Shown: positions 41,874-52,189 of the stretch, piece after piece
Position numbering within the stretch: the first letter of the stretch is position 1
Layout: each line of letters opens with the position of its first letter
Assembly: GCA_039090855.1 (NCBI GenBank)
Contig: CM077010.1
Location: forward strand, 45,650,905-45,714,904
Source: Macrothele yani
Lineage: Eukaryota; Arthropoda; Arachnida; Araneae; Macrothelidae
Reading direction: 5' to 3'
DNA: 64,000 bases
Notes under the pieces: model-generated
Told to the model about the DNA's origin: nothing
Database searches by the model: none
The model's input: only the letters and a program-made list of their open reading frames with translations
Made by a program: the position numbers and the translations under genes

Positions 41874-43452
41874 CAAAATTGTGGAAACCTTTTGGAAAAA
41901 ATGTATTTTTGAGGTTTAATGGCTTATAACACCATTTTTGTTTGGAGTAATACCATAAAATTATATATCAATGGAAAGAAAACTTCATCAAGAATGTAAT
42001 GCAATAAAGTTTGTTCAATTATCTTTTTTCTATGAAAAGGTACAGCCAAATAACCAGAAAAAGGAAACACAACTTGCTTAGGTTGATATGAAGTAGCTTT
42101 CCTTCATTTGAGCGTAGTCAATGCGCATGAGTGTTTAGAGAGCCAATGAGGTGTCATCTTGTTTTAGCAATGAGCCAATCAGGTCACAGTAGGATTCAGC
42201 TATTGATGTCATGTATTGGAGCTGAGAGGAGGACATTTGTCAGTGTGTTATGTGATTGCTATCAAGTTAGTTGGAGTCTTTTGTGTGTGTTCTTTCTTTC
42301 AGTAAGCTTGCAAAACTTACTAAAATTAAAGAAATGGCGCAAAGAGTTGACTGGTCACCCAGAAAGCGATGTAAAATAGTACTATTAAATGAACAAGGCC
42401 TCAGTTATGAAGAAATTAAAAGAAAAATTGGAGGAAACTCAACCAAAGGTGGCATTTTTAAATTTTTGAAGATGTGTAAGTAGACTCAGTCACTACAAAA
42501 CCAGATTTGTAAAGGCAGGAAAAGGCGCGCTACAGCAAGTTAACTTGACAGCGAAACAATGGGGCAGTGTTATTTGGAGTGATGAGACCAAAATCTCCCT
42601 GTTTGGTAGTGATGGCATAAAATACGTAAGGAGAAGAATCGGAGAAGATTTGCATCCTGACTGATAGAAGCAATAACTCAATCTTGGTTTCACATTATAA
42701 CAGCTGTAGAACTAAAAAACTTGGTTATATGTACCGTGAAACACCTACTTAGTGTTATGACTTGGGGTTTTATGACATCAAAAGTTGTGGACAGAATTTG
42801 TGTGATTATTGGGAATATAAATGGCCAAAAATACATTAATGAAATACTTGAGCCCAAACTGAAGCCTTCCGCACGTGATATTTTACAAGATAATAAAGCA
42901 TTTATATTTCAACAGGATTTAGCTCCATCTCATGTTACTACTGTGTGAAAAAAGTTGTTTCAAGATAATCATATTCCACTGCTGGAATGGCCTGGGAATA
43001 GCCCAGACGTTAACCCCATCGAAAATCTATGGAGCCGACTAAAGAAACTTGTTAGTCATAAGCAACCCAGCAATAAAACCCAATTAATAGAAGCAATAAC
43101 TCAATCTTGTTTTCACATTATAACAGCTGCAGAACTAAAAACGTTGGTTCACTCGTTGGGAAGGCGTTGTAAAGCCGTATTTAACGCTAAAGTTTACCCA
43201 ACTAAGTATTAACTGACATAGTGAGGATTTTTGTATATCTTATTTTTTCTATGTGTTTAACTTTTCTTCTTTATAACTACTGTTCTGATACAAAATTCTT
43301 CATAAAAGTTATTGCATTTCATTTTTGATGAAACTATGTTTCCATTGATATATAATTTTATGGTATTACTCCAAAAGAAATTGGTGTTATGAGCCATCAA
43401 ACCTCAAATATACACTATTTTCTAAAGGTTTCCGCAATTTTGGCCACTACTG
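41874..43452 (+). mobile_element. Tc1-like transposon, family L, with ~140-bp terminal repeats
   Basis: The inverted repeats start CAGTAGTGGCCAAAATTG at both ends and stay alignable to about 42008 on the left and 43307 on the right, ending in a shared ATGCAATAA. TA flanks are at 41872-41873 and 43453-43454. Such long inverted repeats are known from IR/DR-type Tc1 relatives. Length 1579 bp. The transposase on the plus strand is rearranged. Confidence 0.92.
42334..43212 (+). pseudogene. Tc1-like transposase pseudogene (family L), deleted and patched
   Basis: It starts MAQRVDWSPRKRCKIVLLNE at 42334 with a helix-turn-helix (GLSYEEIKRKIGGNSTKGGI). After a stop at 42481 the second helix-turn-helix is missing: the gene jumps from GRKRRATAS to LTAKQWGSVIWSDETKISLF in another frame, which holds the first Asp near 42580. 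After DLHPD there is a 63-bp copy of the gene's own 3' end (42664-42726). VMTWGFMTSKVVDRICVIIG follows, then the second Asp in FQQDLAPSH near 42920, a TGA at 42946, and the Glu in DVNPIENLWSRLK near 43020. The C-terminus VFNAKVYPTKY stops at 43212. Asp-Glu spacing is 34. The gene is inactive. Confidence 0.9.
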
Positions 43453-43454
43453 TA

Positions 43455-44256
43455 TATGTAAATTTTATTTTGAAAACGGCTCTAAATATTTTGATGAAAG
43501 TAGTTAACCTACTGTTTTCTGGTACTAGAAATCAATTTAGCTTGATCTCGACTTTGGAAAAATTTGTTTAGTGGGTTAAATAACCACCCCGAGTTACCAC
43601 GGTTTTAGTGTCATGGCGTCGTCCTATTAATGTTTCCCATTCTTAGAAATCTTTCGACGTCACACTTTCGCGATCGACTCACGTTTGAGATGTTGGTGCG
43701 CGGTCACACCATCTGCCTCATTACGGCACGCGTTGTTTGAAGATCCTATTAAGTTTTATGACGTCACACTCTCGCGACCATCTGCATCAATACGTCACTC
43801 TTTGTGTGCGTATTGCGCATTACTTCTATTTTCTTCTAGAACAAAAAGTGAGTTGTGTCAGTTGCTTGGAGTTGATGCATAGAGTACTGTAAAAGCAGCG
43901 GAACGCTGATTTCGCATGGTTTTCCCTTCAAAATTTAAACTTAACTAGGGGCTGCGCCTCTAGGCTCGCTACGCTCGTTTCCCGAGTAGCGCTCGGGTCC
44001 TGCAGCCCGAACTCCAAGTACATCACATGAAATAAGAACTGGAAAATTAATAAAAATTTCAATTTTGATTGCATGTCTAAGCAAATAAGGCTTGTTATTC
44101 CGAAATTTCAGAGGGTTTTTTTACTGTCGTTAATTTTTAGAAGGTCGGACTTTTGTCGTTTGAACTTATAATACTTACTAAATTTATCACTAAGGAAAAC
44201 AAAAGTGCTCCAAAGAGCATTTCCGTAAACCGTAAACCGTTATGCTAAACCGTTAA
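43455..44256. repeat. Repeat-like intergenic DNA with GC-rich palindromic motif
   Basis: TATTAA-x-GTTT followed closely by (T/G)ACGTCACACT(T/C)TCGCGA occurs twice (about 43627-43674 and 43747-43781), indicating a ~115-bp duplication. At 43950-44012 a GC-rich run, GGCTGCGCCTCTAGGCTCGC then GAGTAGCGCTCGGGTCC, looks like the end of a dispersed repeat. No coding sequence. Confidence 0.45.
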
Positions 44257-44694
44257 GATGGACGTCAAGTAATTTTGCTTCCTATACTTCTAATAGAAAA
44301 ACTTTTGTACACATTTCCTTCACATTTATTGTGTTCCCAAGGATGAAAATTTGAACATCGAATAAAATAACTTCATATTATAACTTATAATACTTAATAT
44401 GTTCTAAAACATAACCATAATTATATTAAAAATCAATAACGTTTCCTTTGGTGGTGTTGGAACCAGAAAAAAGATAGCGCGACCTGTACTTTGATGAAGT
44501 CAGTAGACAAACAAATGTTGGATTGTATAATTATGGTTATGTTTTAGAAAATATTAAGTATTCCAAGTTATAAAATGAAGCTATTTTAATCGATGTTCAA
44601 ATTTGCAGCCTTGGGAACACATTAATTGTGAAGAAAATATGTACAGAAGTTTTTCCATTGGAAGTATAGGAAGCAAAATGACTTGACCTCCACC
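44257..44694. mobile_element. 438-bp near-complete palindrome flanked by TTAA
   Basis: The left arm (44257-about 44430: GATGGACGTCAAGTAATTTT...) and the right arm (about 44522-44694) are inverted copies over roughly 170 bp, with mismatches, around a ~90-bp centre. TTAA lies at 44253-44256 and 44695-44698. There is no coding capacity. It looks like a foldback MITE; the TTAA flanks may be a piggyBac-type target duplication or simply part of the palindrome. Confidence 0.75.
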
Positions 44695-44698
44695 TTAA

Positions 44699-45472
44699 AC
44701 AACTGAAGTATGTTTACCAACAAACCATATGCATAACAAATTCTATGCGTCATCATGGAAGCAGGTCACGGGACCAGAACGTTCCTCTGTGGTTATCGGG
44801 AAGACAGAGAATCCGTTCGTTTCCTTCCTTTGCGTCTTTAAAAAATGCTTAAAAATCAGAAAATCACTTTATCTTAAATTTTCTTTTGTAAAAAAGGGAC
44901 GATAGTTGTAAGTTTATGCTGTAAAAATTGCAATGCGTTATAATTTATAGTTTGCCATATATCCGTTTTTTGAAGTGGATCCCATCGCGAAATTGAGAAT
45001 TTTTTGAAATTTAGAAATTTAATTTGTCGTAAACTAAATCGAAATTCAGAAAAAGTACGACGAGGTGTAAACATTCGGTCATGGCACTACATGCCTACAA
45101 AGTTTCGTGGTTCTGTTGCTGATTGTGTGTCCGGAACGCGACCTGATAGCACTTTTTTGCTTACCTTAACTTTGAAATACAATAGCTCTTGAAGTATCGC
45201 TAGAATCGAAAAACCGTTTAATTTTCCGTGTTCTCCAAACAATTCTCTACAAACGATATAAATTTCATATTTTTGTGTTCAATACGTTTTGCGCTGCGAG
45301 CTAGGAAAGCAAGAGTGTCGCGAAATTTCTGAAACAGCGGTAGCAGCGGCGGCAGTTACTTTTTTTAGAACAGAGAGATACAGCATTTTTTTTTTACATT
45401 TTTGAATAGTCACTTGATCACGAGCGTATCCGCTATGCTAAAATATTATTAGTCCATTTTTATTATTTACTA
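44699..45472. other. Intergenic, nothing recognised
   Basis: No element ends, tandem repeats or supported frames seen between the palindrome and the next Tc1. Confidence 0.45.
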
Positions 45473-46985
45473 CACTGGTGTGCAAAAATTAAGGACTAAG
45501 AGGAGAAATTAGCATAATAGCGGAAACGAGCAGGCAGACCGGACCGAAAGACTAGGTTCCAGTACGGTAGGGCATTCGCATATATGCAGCATGCCGTAGG
45601 GGGGGGAGTGTCGGAAGGGTATCAAGCACACGGACGGCGTAAGCTCAGCAATTCGGTGAAAGCTATTGCACGGTGTACATCAGTTTGAACGACGTCGAGT
45701 TACTGCCATCGTTTGATATGGCCAACAGGCAATCCAGTAGACGACATCTGGAGGATTTTACCTGAGGCCGCTTCATTGGGTAGTTGGAAGAAGGTCGAAG
45801 TGTGACTAGTGTGGCCGAGGAGTTCGGGATCGCTCACAATATTGCTTCACGAACTTGGAGAGCTGTCCGAGAGTTTAGCAGTAGCCGTCCACGAGCAACC
45901 ACGGCGGCGGACGACCTGTATATTGTCCTACAAGCGAGAAGAGACAGGCCGTAGACAGCGGAAGAAATCACAAGGCACATTCAACAGAAAACTGGACGTC
46001 CGTTCTCGCGTTTTACCGTGGCAAGGAGGCTGCAATGAAGTGGTCTATTTGCACGACGACCAGTACGGTGTGTGCCATTAACGCCTGCTCATCGGAGACG
46101 ACGGTTTCTGTGGTGCCAGGAACACAAATACTGGACACATCAGCAATGGGTTCGAGTTCTCTTTACAGATGAGAGTCGATTTAGTCTGACGAGCGATTCT
46201 GGACGTATACACATCTGGTGCGAGCAGGGAACACGCAATCACACCTCCAACATCATCGAAAGGGACCGGTTTGGAGGTAGCGGAGTTATCGATTGGGGTG
46301 GTATCATGCTTGGTAGCCGTACTGGCCTTCACATCTTCCAAGGAGGTTCAGTCACTGGTGTTCGCTATTGTACCGAGGTTCTCCTACCTCACATGCGTCT
46401 GTTTAGAGGAGCTGTGGGTCCTGAGTTCCTCTTCATGGACGACAACGCTACACCTCATCGTACAGTGGCTGTCGCAGAGCTGTTGGATTGTGAAGATATT
46501 CAACACGTGGATTGGACCGCAAGGTCCCCGGACCTAAATCCAATCGAACACGTGTGGGACCTTCTCGGGAGACGCTTGGCCGCACGTCACCAGCCGCCAG
46601 CAACGGTTGCGCAGCTGCGATTGGCGCTATAAGAGGAATGGGCCGCGATGCCTCAACAGCTCCTTGACAACCTCGTCCTCAGCATGATCAGACGTTGCAA
46701 ATCCTGCAACGCAGTCAGGGGTGATCATATCCCGTACTAAGGACTGCATTTTTCTTGGCAGCCGCCTGTCACATGGACGCTGTCTTCTGTCCAGTTGTGC
46801 TCGAAGCTACCTTTTCAATAAAGTGCCTTTGTATCCTTTGGATTCCTTGTGTGGACGGTTTTGCTCACTTGCCCCATATTCTCACATCTTGGGGATCTTA
46901 TGGTATGATTTGAGTCGATGTGGAGCACTTCTGCACGACGTTACATTCGAAAAACCGTCTCGTCCTTAATTTTTGCACCCCAGGG
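45473..46985 (+). mobile_element. Tc1-like transposon, family M, nearly intact
   Basis: Ends CACTGGTGTGCAAAAATTAA at 45473 and the inverted CCTTAATTTTTGCACCCCAG near 46964-46983, TA-flanked (45471-45472 and 46986-46987). At 1513 bp it carries a single frame of 340 codons disrupted only by stop codons. Confidence 0.93.
45718..46740 (+). pseudogene. Tc1-like transposase with five in-frame stops (family M)
   Basis: One frame runs from ATG 45718 (MANRQSSRRHLEDFT) to TAA 46738-46740 without indels. Four stops fall in the N-terminal third (about 45763, 45781, 45952 and 46033) and one at 46630. The 46072-46632 stretch is open for 186 codons and contains the full catalytic core: first Asp in VLFTDESRFSLTSD, IDWGGIMLGSRTGLHIF, second Asp in FLFMDDNATPHRT, Glu in LNPIEHVWDLLGRRL, with 34 residues between the last two. 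Helix-turn-helix remnants include VTSVAEEFGIAHNIASRTW. The C-terminus is NAVRGDHIPY. The surviving catalytic core is preserved better than any other DNA transposon's here. Confidence 0.93.
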
Positions 46986-47639
46986 TATTAACGGGGTGTC
47001 GCGTGGATGGTAAAACAATAAAAAAAATATTGCTGGTCGACCCCCTACGAAACGTGCACGTTTCAACTTTAATAAGAAGAATAAGAAAAATACGGCACTG
47101 TTGGAACAAGAACCAACTGAATATGCAAATATGGAACAGCTTGGACAATTCAAGAGATGATGGTTTCCGATCACATTCCAGTCTCGAAACACATGACCTT
47201 CCATTGGAAGAAGATCAGCCTACAAAAAGACCCTTCCGAGAAGCTAAAGCGAGGATCATGGAAATAATGTCCGACGTTATTTTAACCTTCAATGAATCTA
47301 TATCGAAAAAAACACCACAATCAAATGCGGCGAATAACTAGGCAGCGATGAGGAACCAATGTTACCATGGGGTTCGATGAAGAACCCCATGTTAGCATTT
47401 ATTGTTTGGTGTTTGATGTTCGGAAATAATAAAAACAATTTTAAAAAATTTCTTACTCTAACACAAATAAAAATTATCATTCATCTTTGTTTTGATGTTT
47501 ATTCAAAATTAATTTGTCTCTAATTCGTCTATCATTATTAATCTTCGTGGTTTAGACTTAGCATTGCAGTACTTGGAAATAACATATCAAAATATAAATT
47601 TTTTGTGCCCTCATACCCCCTATACCCGAGTGATGCTCG
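46986..47639. other. Intergenic with one unexplained open frame
   Basis: A 122-codon frame (46973-47341) begins inside the preceding terminal repeat and has a lysine/arginine-rich sequence (STLIRRIRKIRHCW, REAKARIMEIMSDVIL). I do not recognise it, it has no second copy here, and its start is not independent of the Tc1 end, so I do not call a gene. Confidence 0.3.
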
Positions 47640-47965
47640 GTGTTGCTGATATTTGCCCTTATGCATCATAACTTCCGTAAAAATCGTTCGATTTCGATTA
47701 AAGTTTCGTATGTAGGAGGGGATCATCGGGGGACGAACCCTATTGAAAATGGGTGAAATGGGGTCAAAGGTCAGGACATAGGATCAGGATCCATTCCATT
47801 GCCCTTATGCGTTATAACTTACGTAAAAATGCTGCGATTGAGACAAAACTTTATCATGTTGTTCCGGAAGTATACTTTACTGGTTCTGTTGAATATCATC
47901 GAAATGGAGTCAAAGGTCGTGCCATAGGAAAGAGATTTATTCTACAGCCATTATCCTCATAACTT
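47640..47965 (+). repeat. Dispersed repeat with ~145-bp internal units (type 1, second copy)
   Basis: It carries CTTATGCATCATAACTTCCG, GACGAACCCTATTGAAAATG and GGTCAAAGGTCAGGACATAG, then a second more diverged unit from about 47795. Same units as 41515-41868. Non-coding. Confidence 0.75.
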
Positions 47966-47988
47966 GAGTAATGATTTCTGGTATCTTG

Positions 47989-48439
47989 TTTGTTTATTTT
48001 GTTATTGGAGGTTTAGCGACCACCGTGAGCAACCCAATGGGCTATGAGCAGTCGTCCTTCCCGAATTTAGGGTCACTGGTTCCAGGGAAGGGAGAGAGCC
48101 AGTGCCGTGCCGCCCCGGTGGTGCACTGGTCTAAGCGATGGCCTCTGATCATTCGTCCGAAGGGGTCCGGGTTCGAATCCCGGTGAGGCATGGGTGTTGT
48201 GTTTGTCTTTCAGCACTGGCTCGCTCCCTTCCCTGGAACCAGTGACCCTAAATTAGGGACGGGCGACTGCTTATAGCTCATTTGAGTTGCTCACGGTGGT
48301 CGTTAAACCTCCAATCAAAAAAAAAGCCAGTGCCGTACGACAAACACAACATCCATGCCTCACCGGGATTCGAACCCGGACCCCTTACGGGCGAATGATC
48401 AGAGGCCAGCGCCTTAGACCACTGCGCCACCGGGGCGGC
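47989..48439 (-). mobile_element. tRNA-derived SINE, family alpha, split by a younger SINE
   Basis: The minus-strand SINE consists of a 3' half (47989-48108) and a 5' half (48337-48439) with B-box GGGTTCGAATCCCGG and A-box GGCGCAGTGGTCTAAGG. Outer target duplications TTTCTGGTATCTTG (47975-47988) and TTTCTGGTATGTTG (48440-48453) differ at one base. The halves are separated by the plus-strand copy at 48109-48325 and join perfectly across its duplication. Confidence 0.95.
48109..48325 (+). mobile_element. tRNA-derived SINE, family alpha, nested in another copy
   Basis: The head GCCGCCCCGGTGGTGCACTG and B-box GGGTTCGAATCCCGG are present, and it ends in a short A run. It is flanked by exact 11-bp duplications GCCAGTGCCGT (48098-48108 and 48326-48336). 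The site lies in the body of an opposite-strand copy of the same family. The perfect duplication indicates a later insertion. Confidence 0.96.
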
Positions 48440-48479
48440 TTTCTGGTATGTTGGAAAGCGTATCATAATCAATGCATTG

Positions 48480-48849
48480 CATGATTTTACGAACTTGTTT
48501 TTACTGTATGCAAGTGCAATGTTCTCAGTTTTAAAAGGGAACGTAAAATCGAACGGAAATCGTTCTGTATGTCCTTCTGCAAGACCATATAATACTTAGA
48601 TTTCCAGTAGCGCCTGCTGTAGTGATGACGGTACTTTTGTGCTAAAAGCGCATTATTTGTGCGATTGTGCGCTTTGGAAATTTTGTTCCTGTGAATTGAG
48701 TCAGAAAAACTGTCACGGTAAAGCCGCAATTTTGTGTCTGAGGTACTTTCAGATTTACAACTGATTAAGAACAATTCATTTTTTTGTAGCCGAATACTCA
48801 GGGAATACAAAAGAATTCTTAAAGGTTTATGACGATTGATCAATCTAGC
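48480..48849. other. Intergenic, nothing recognised
   Basis: A 118-codon minus-strand frame here (48487-48843) lacks any known motif; I see no other feature. Confidence 0.4.
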
Positions 48850-49078
48850 ACCAACCGCATAGGGCAGTTGGTTAAGTCACTGTGCACTGTGTGGGACGTG
48901 GACGTTCCTCAGGGGTGTTCGAATCCAGGTACTGCCATCTAATCTGCGGGGTTTTTCCAGGGTTTTCCGCAGGCTCCCTGTGGTTGGTGACGCGAATGCG
49001 TATTGGTTCGCCGGTCCCGGAAGCACTTTGTCCTTTACCCATATGCAGAAGAAGAATGGTAAGCCGGCTGCATTAATT
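48850..49078 (+). mobile_element. tRNA-derived SINE, second family (gamma)
   Basis: The head contains an A-box-like TAGGGCAGTTGGTTAAGTC and a B-box-like GTGTTCGAATCCAGG, spaced as in a tRNA with a long variable region. A body with GGTTTTTCCAGGGTTTTCCG follows. It differs from family alpha. It ends near GGTAAGCCGGCTGCATTA. No clear target duplication was found, so the ends are approximate. Confidence 0.6.
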
Positions 49079-49197
49079 TGCCAGTAATCCTCAAGGGCGC
49101 ATGGTCGTATTTGCGGAACTCAACCCGCCATGGGCGGACGAGATCGAGAGAGAGTGATCTAGTGGGCGGGCTTCAAGTTCGGGTGCATCTGGATCTG

Positions 49198-49480
49198 GCC
49201 ATCCCAGGTGGCGCAATGGGAGATGGGTCTGTGTTTTTGTTACGGCACTGGCTCTCTCCCTCCCCTGGAACAAGTGGTCCTAAATTAGGGACCGGCAACT
49301 CCTTATAGCCCATTCAGCTCCTCACAATAATCACTGAACCCCCCAATCAAAAAATAATATATCTGGGTCTGGTTTTGTAGGAAATGGATATTGTGTTTAC
49401 CCTTCCAGTACTGTTTCTATCCCTTTCCTGGGCCATAAATTAGGGGTGGCATATTCCTAAGAGCTTTAGAAGCTCACTGC
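49198..49480 (+). mobile_element. Two degenerate 3' pieces of SINE family alpha
   Basis: From CCCAGGTGGCGCAATGGGAG the sequence skips the B-box and goes on to CGGCACTGGCTCTCTCCCTC, CCTAAATTAGGGACCGG and an A-rich end near 49350. A second, more decayed body (CCATAAATTAGGGGTGG) follows at about 49375-49480. Neither retains a promoter. Confidence 0.65.
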
Positions 49481-50112
49481 GTTTTCTCGATTCCTGAACT
49501 CATACAAACACTGTAAGGTACATTTTAATTTGATGAGAAAATGAGTTTTAAGGTAGCCGTGTTTCTCCTATTATGACTGAAAACTGCAACAGGTACTACA
49601 AAGTTTAACATCTCTTGAGATGAGAGTAACAGATAACAGATATATACAGTAGATCTGCCATTGCGCACTGAACCTACATGACAGAGATTGAATAAAATCT
49701 GCTAATAGAAAATTTAATCAGGAAAATAGCTCTTTTCTACCCAGTATCAAGATGCCTTCGGGTAAATTTCGGAGCACTACAACAATTATCTTTAACTGCC
49801 AGAACTTCTAATATATGCACACATCTGTTTACATCGTAAAAAAACAAATATGTTTACGAACTTTTCATCCTTTGAGTATTTGTGCATAGGTTGTTTTTTT
49901 CATCATCACATTCCTCATTGAATTTCGATACACATAAAGAGATCTTTCCCACCCTGTTTTTATTATACACAATCGAGTCACATTATTGTGACCACCAGCT
50001 AATATCCAGAGTAACCGCCGGGTGCAGGCCGCACAGCAGTTAGACGGGCTGGGAGTGGTTGAATAAGGTGCTGGAAGGTGAATAAATAAATCCATCGCTC
50101 TTTCCACGATAA

Positions 50113-50215
50113 CCAACGCGCGGCAACCGAAAAATTGTTATTCGGACGCCGTCGGGGAATTGAATCCCGAATCTCTCGATATCTAGCCGAGCGCGTTAGC
50201 CTTACACCACAGCGG
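50113..50215 (-). mobile_element. tRNA-like SINE head
   Basis: On the minus strand GGCCGCTGTGGTGTAAGGCT provides an A-box and GGGATTCAATTCCCCG a B-box at tRNA spacing. It resembles the head of the SINE dimer at 3086-3612 (GAGGCCGCTGTGGTGTAGTG). It lacks a recognisable body or tail, and acceptor-stem pairing is poor, so I do not call a tRNA gene. Confidence 0.5.
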
Positions 50216-50489
50216 CCAACATTTCACGGCGCGACGTGTGTTTTTCTTTTTCAGTCAGCATCTGACATCATAAATCCGTAAGATGGGCTCAGCTACTGAT
50301 ACGTCTCCATCTGGTGGGTATTAACGATACTGGCTATATAGTAATTATAGCAATTAAATCCAAGGGAGAGATCCAAAGTGAAAATCCTTTAAATATGTGG
50401 CGTCAGTTGAATAAATATATCCATCGCTGTAATAAATAAATCCACTGCCCCAGACCATAACGCTGTCCCCAACAGCTTGTATTCTTCCA

Positions 50490-51005
50490 TCAATGGTTGA
50501 AGAATGTTTTTTTCTCCGACTTTTCTTGCCTTATACGCCAACGTCCATCCGTTAGATGAAGCAAAAAATGTGACTCATCGGAGAAGGCAATCCTTTGCCA
50601 ATCAGTGGAGGTCCAATTCCGATACTGCTGTGCAAATGTAAGCTTTTTCTGCCGATGCACCTTCGCTAACATAGGTGCAGTGACCATTCGTCTGCATCGG
50701 AGCCTCATACGCAGAAGGGTTCGCTAAAGTGTCGCTTCAGACACACTTTCGGTAGCCCCCGTGTCGATCGCCCTCACGCACCTTTGAAGCCGACATTCAC
50801 CTCTCTCATCAATGGCACGTGGTGCTCCGCTGTTTGCACGTCGCTCATTCGCAATGATGTCATTTCTCCAATCACGATACACTTTAACCACAGCAGCACG
50901 CGAACAGTTCACAAAATGCTCTGCTTCAGAAATACTGCCACTCTTGGCCCGAAAGCCAGTAATAGTCCATTTTTGCAAATCTGATATATCACTTCTTTTA
51001 TCCAT
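50490..51005 (-). pseudogene. Tc1-like transposase N-terminal half (family N)
   Basis: I start at MDKRSDISDLQKWTITGFRA (51005). The frame is open to a TGA-type stop near 50721 and then continues in the same frame to 50490. It contains GSISEAEHFVNCSRAAVVKV (helix-turn-helix), RAIDERGECRLQRCVRAIDT, LAKVHRQKKLTFAQQYRNWT and the first Asp in IAFSDESHFLLHLTDGRWRI. The sequence then changes to a remnant of the WGQRYGLGQ type and loses similarity; the second Asp and Glu regions are missing. Confidence 0.85.
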
Positions 51006-51299
51006 GACAGCAATGAGTGATATGTTTTCAGAATGTCTACAGCACACATTATATACCCTCCAAGCCTGCTCACGGCTCGTGCTTTCTTTCATTGGCTACG
51101 CGCTGTTGACATCAAAAGTAGGAGGTGGTCAAAATAATAAGACTCAACTGTGTATCATAACTTGTTCATCACATGTTTTTAAACAGGTCCTGTGAATTAT
51201 GATGGTTTCCTCTTTACACGTTGTATATTTTTCATTATCTTTTATTATATACCTTCTTTGACTACACAGTACTCACTGAATTACAACCACCTACTTAAC

Positions 51300-52030
51300 A
51301 CTTTATGGCCCCTACTTCGGCACATGAGATAGGTTTCAACTGGGCTAGTCATCGGCTGTACGAGTGTGTACAGTTACGCCGGGTATCTGCAACCGGGCTT
51401 TCTCCATTGAGAACCATAGTTCCGGTATAGGTCTGAGTGGTGCATCCAACTGCTTCAGCTAGAGTTCTAGGACATTTCACAAATGTCTGAGTACAGACCA
51501 GGTAAAATTTTGAAACTTTTAGAAATGTGTCATTTCCGCAGTGTGTTCGTTGAACAACTTCTGCAAGAGGTGAGCCCAGTTCCATCAGGCCTCATGAATC
51601 CATCCTGGTCAATGGGTCCTAGAGAACCCATATTGGTCCATGGATTCTGGGAACCCATTTTCCTTTATGTGGAGGTACAACACTGCGCGCTGTATATGTT
51701 CAGGAACCAGTCCCTGGTAGTGGTCGGCTCCGTATTTTTTTTTCACGCGTTCCATTGGCGCCGGTTCATGCCAATCAAACATCCCAACATCACACCGGTC
51801 TGGATTGTTGATGCCATACGAGAAGAATCCCTAACCTCATTATGCTGACGCCAATACGCACCAGACAATCGGCAAAATGGAGCACATGTCGCGATTCATC
51901 GGACCAACACTCCTCTTTCCAGTCTTTAGTGGTCTGTCCGATGGTTCCGGCACTAAGAGAATAGGGGTTGGCACTGGGTGACTTGGGGTTGGCAGTGGAT
52001 GAGTTGTTTATATCTGGTAGAGTCCGCATG
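51300..52030 (-). mobile_element. Degenerate Tc1-like fragment
   Basis: The minus strand reads WKEECWSDESRHVLHFADCL (first Asp, near 51920-51870), then a frameshifted DWHEPAPMERVKKKYGADHY (near 51770-51710), and a damaged C-terminal part whose remnants reach about 51350. Helix-turn-helix and clear catalytic motifs beyond the first Asp are not readable, and the terminal repeats were not found. Confidence 0.5.
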
Positions 52031-52189
52031 GTGTTGGCCCTAGGTGAGTTGTTTATATCTGGTACTTCATGTCAATTTGACAGAAAACCAAAGGAGGTCA
52101 GTATGTTTTACAAGTGAATCCAAATTTGCTTTCAATAGATATTCCAGGCATCTTCTGATATGGAGATAACAAAGGATACGTTATATCAT

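Larger units (their letters stand above)
49978..51152 (-). mobile_element. Tc1-like transposon, family N, 3' half deleted
   Basis: Ends CACAATCGAGTCACATTATT at 49978 and CACAGTTGAGTCTTATTATT (reverse complement of the right end, 51152), with TA flanks (49976-49977 and 51153-51154). The transposase N-terminal half is in one frame. The catalytic 3' part is mostly gone and a SINE-like tRNA relic sits in the remaining tail. Confidence 0.9.

Noticed and set aside
46973..47341. 122-codon open frame downstream of a Tc1
   Set aside because: It starts inside the Tc1 terminal repeat and matches nothing I know; could be a relic but is unsupported.
22744..48439. tRNA genes suggested by A-box and B-box sequences at 22.9, 30.7, 48.1, 48.4, 3.2, 3.5, 48.9 and 50.2 kb
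   Set aside because: Each is followed by a SINE body, most have target duplications and A tails, and the acceptor stems do not pair well; they are SINE heads.
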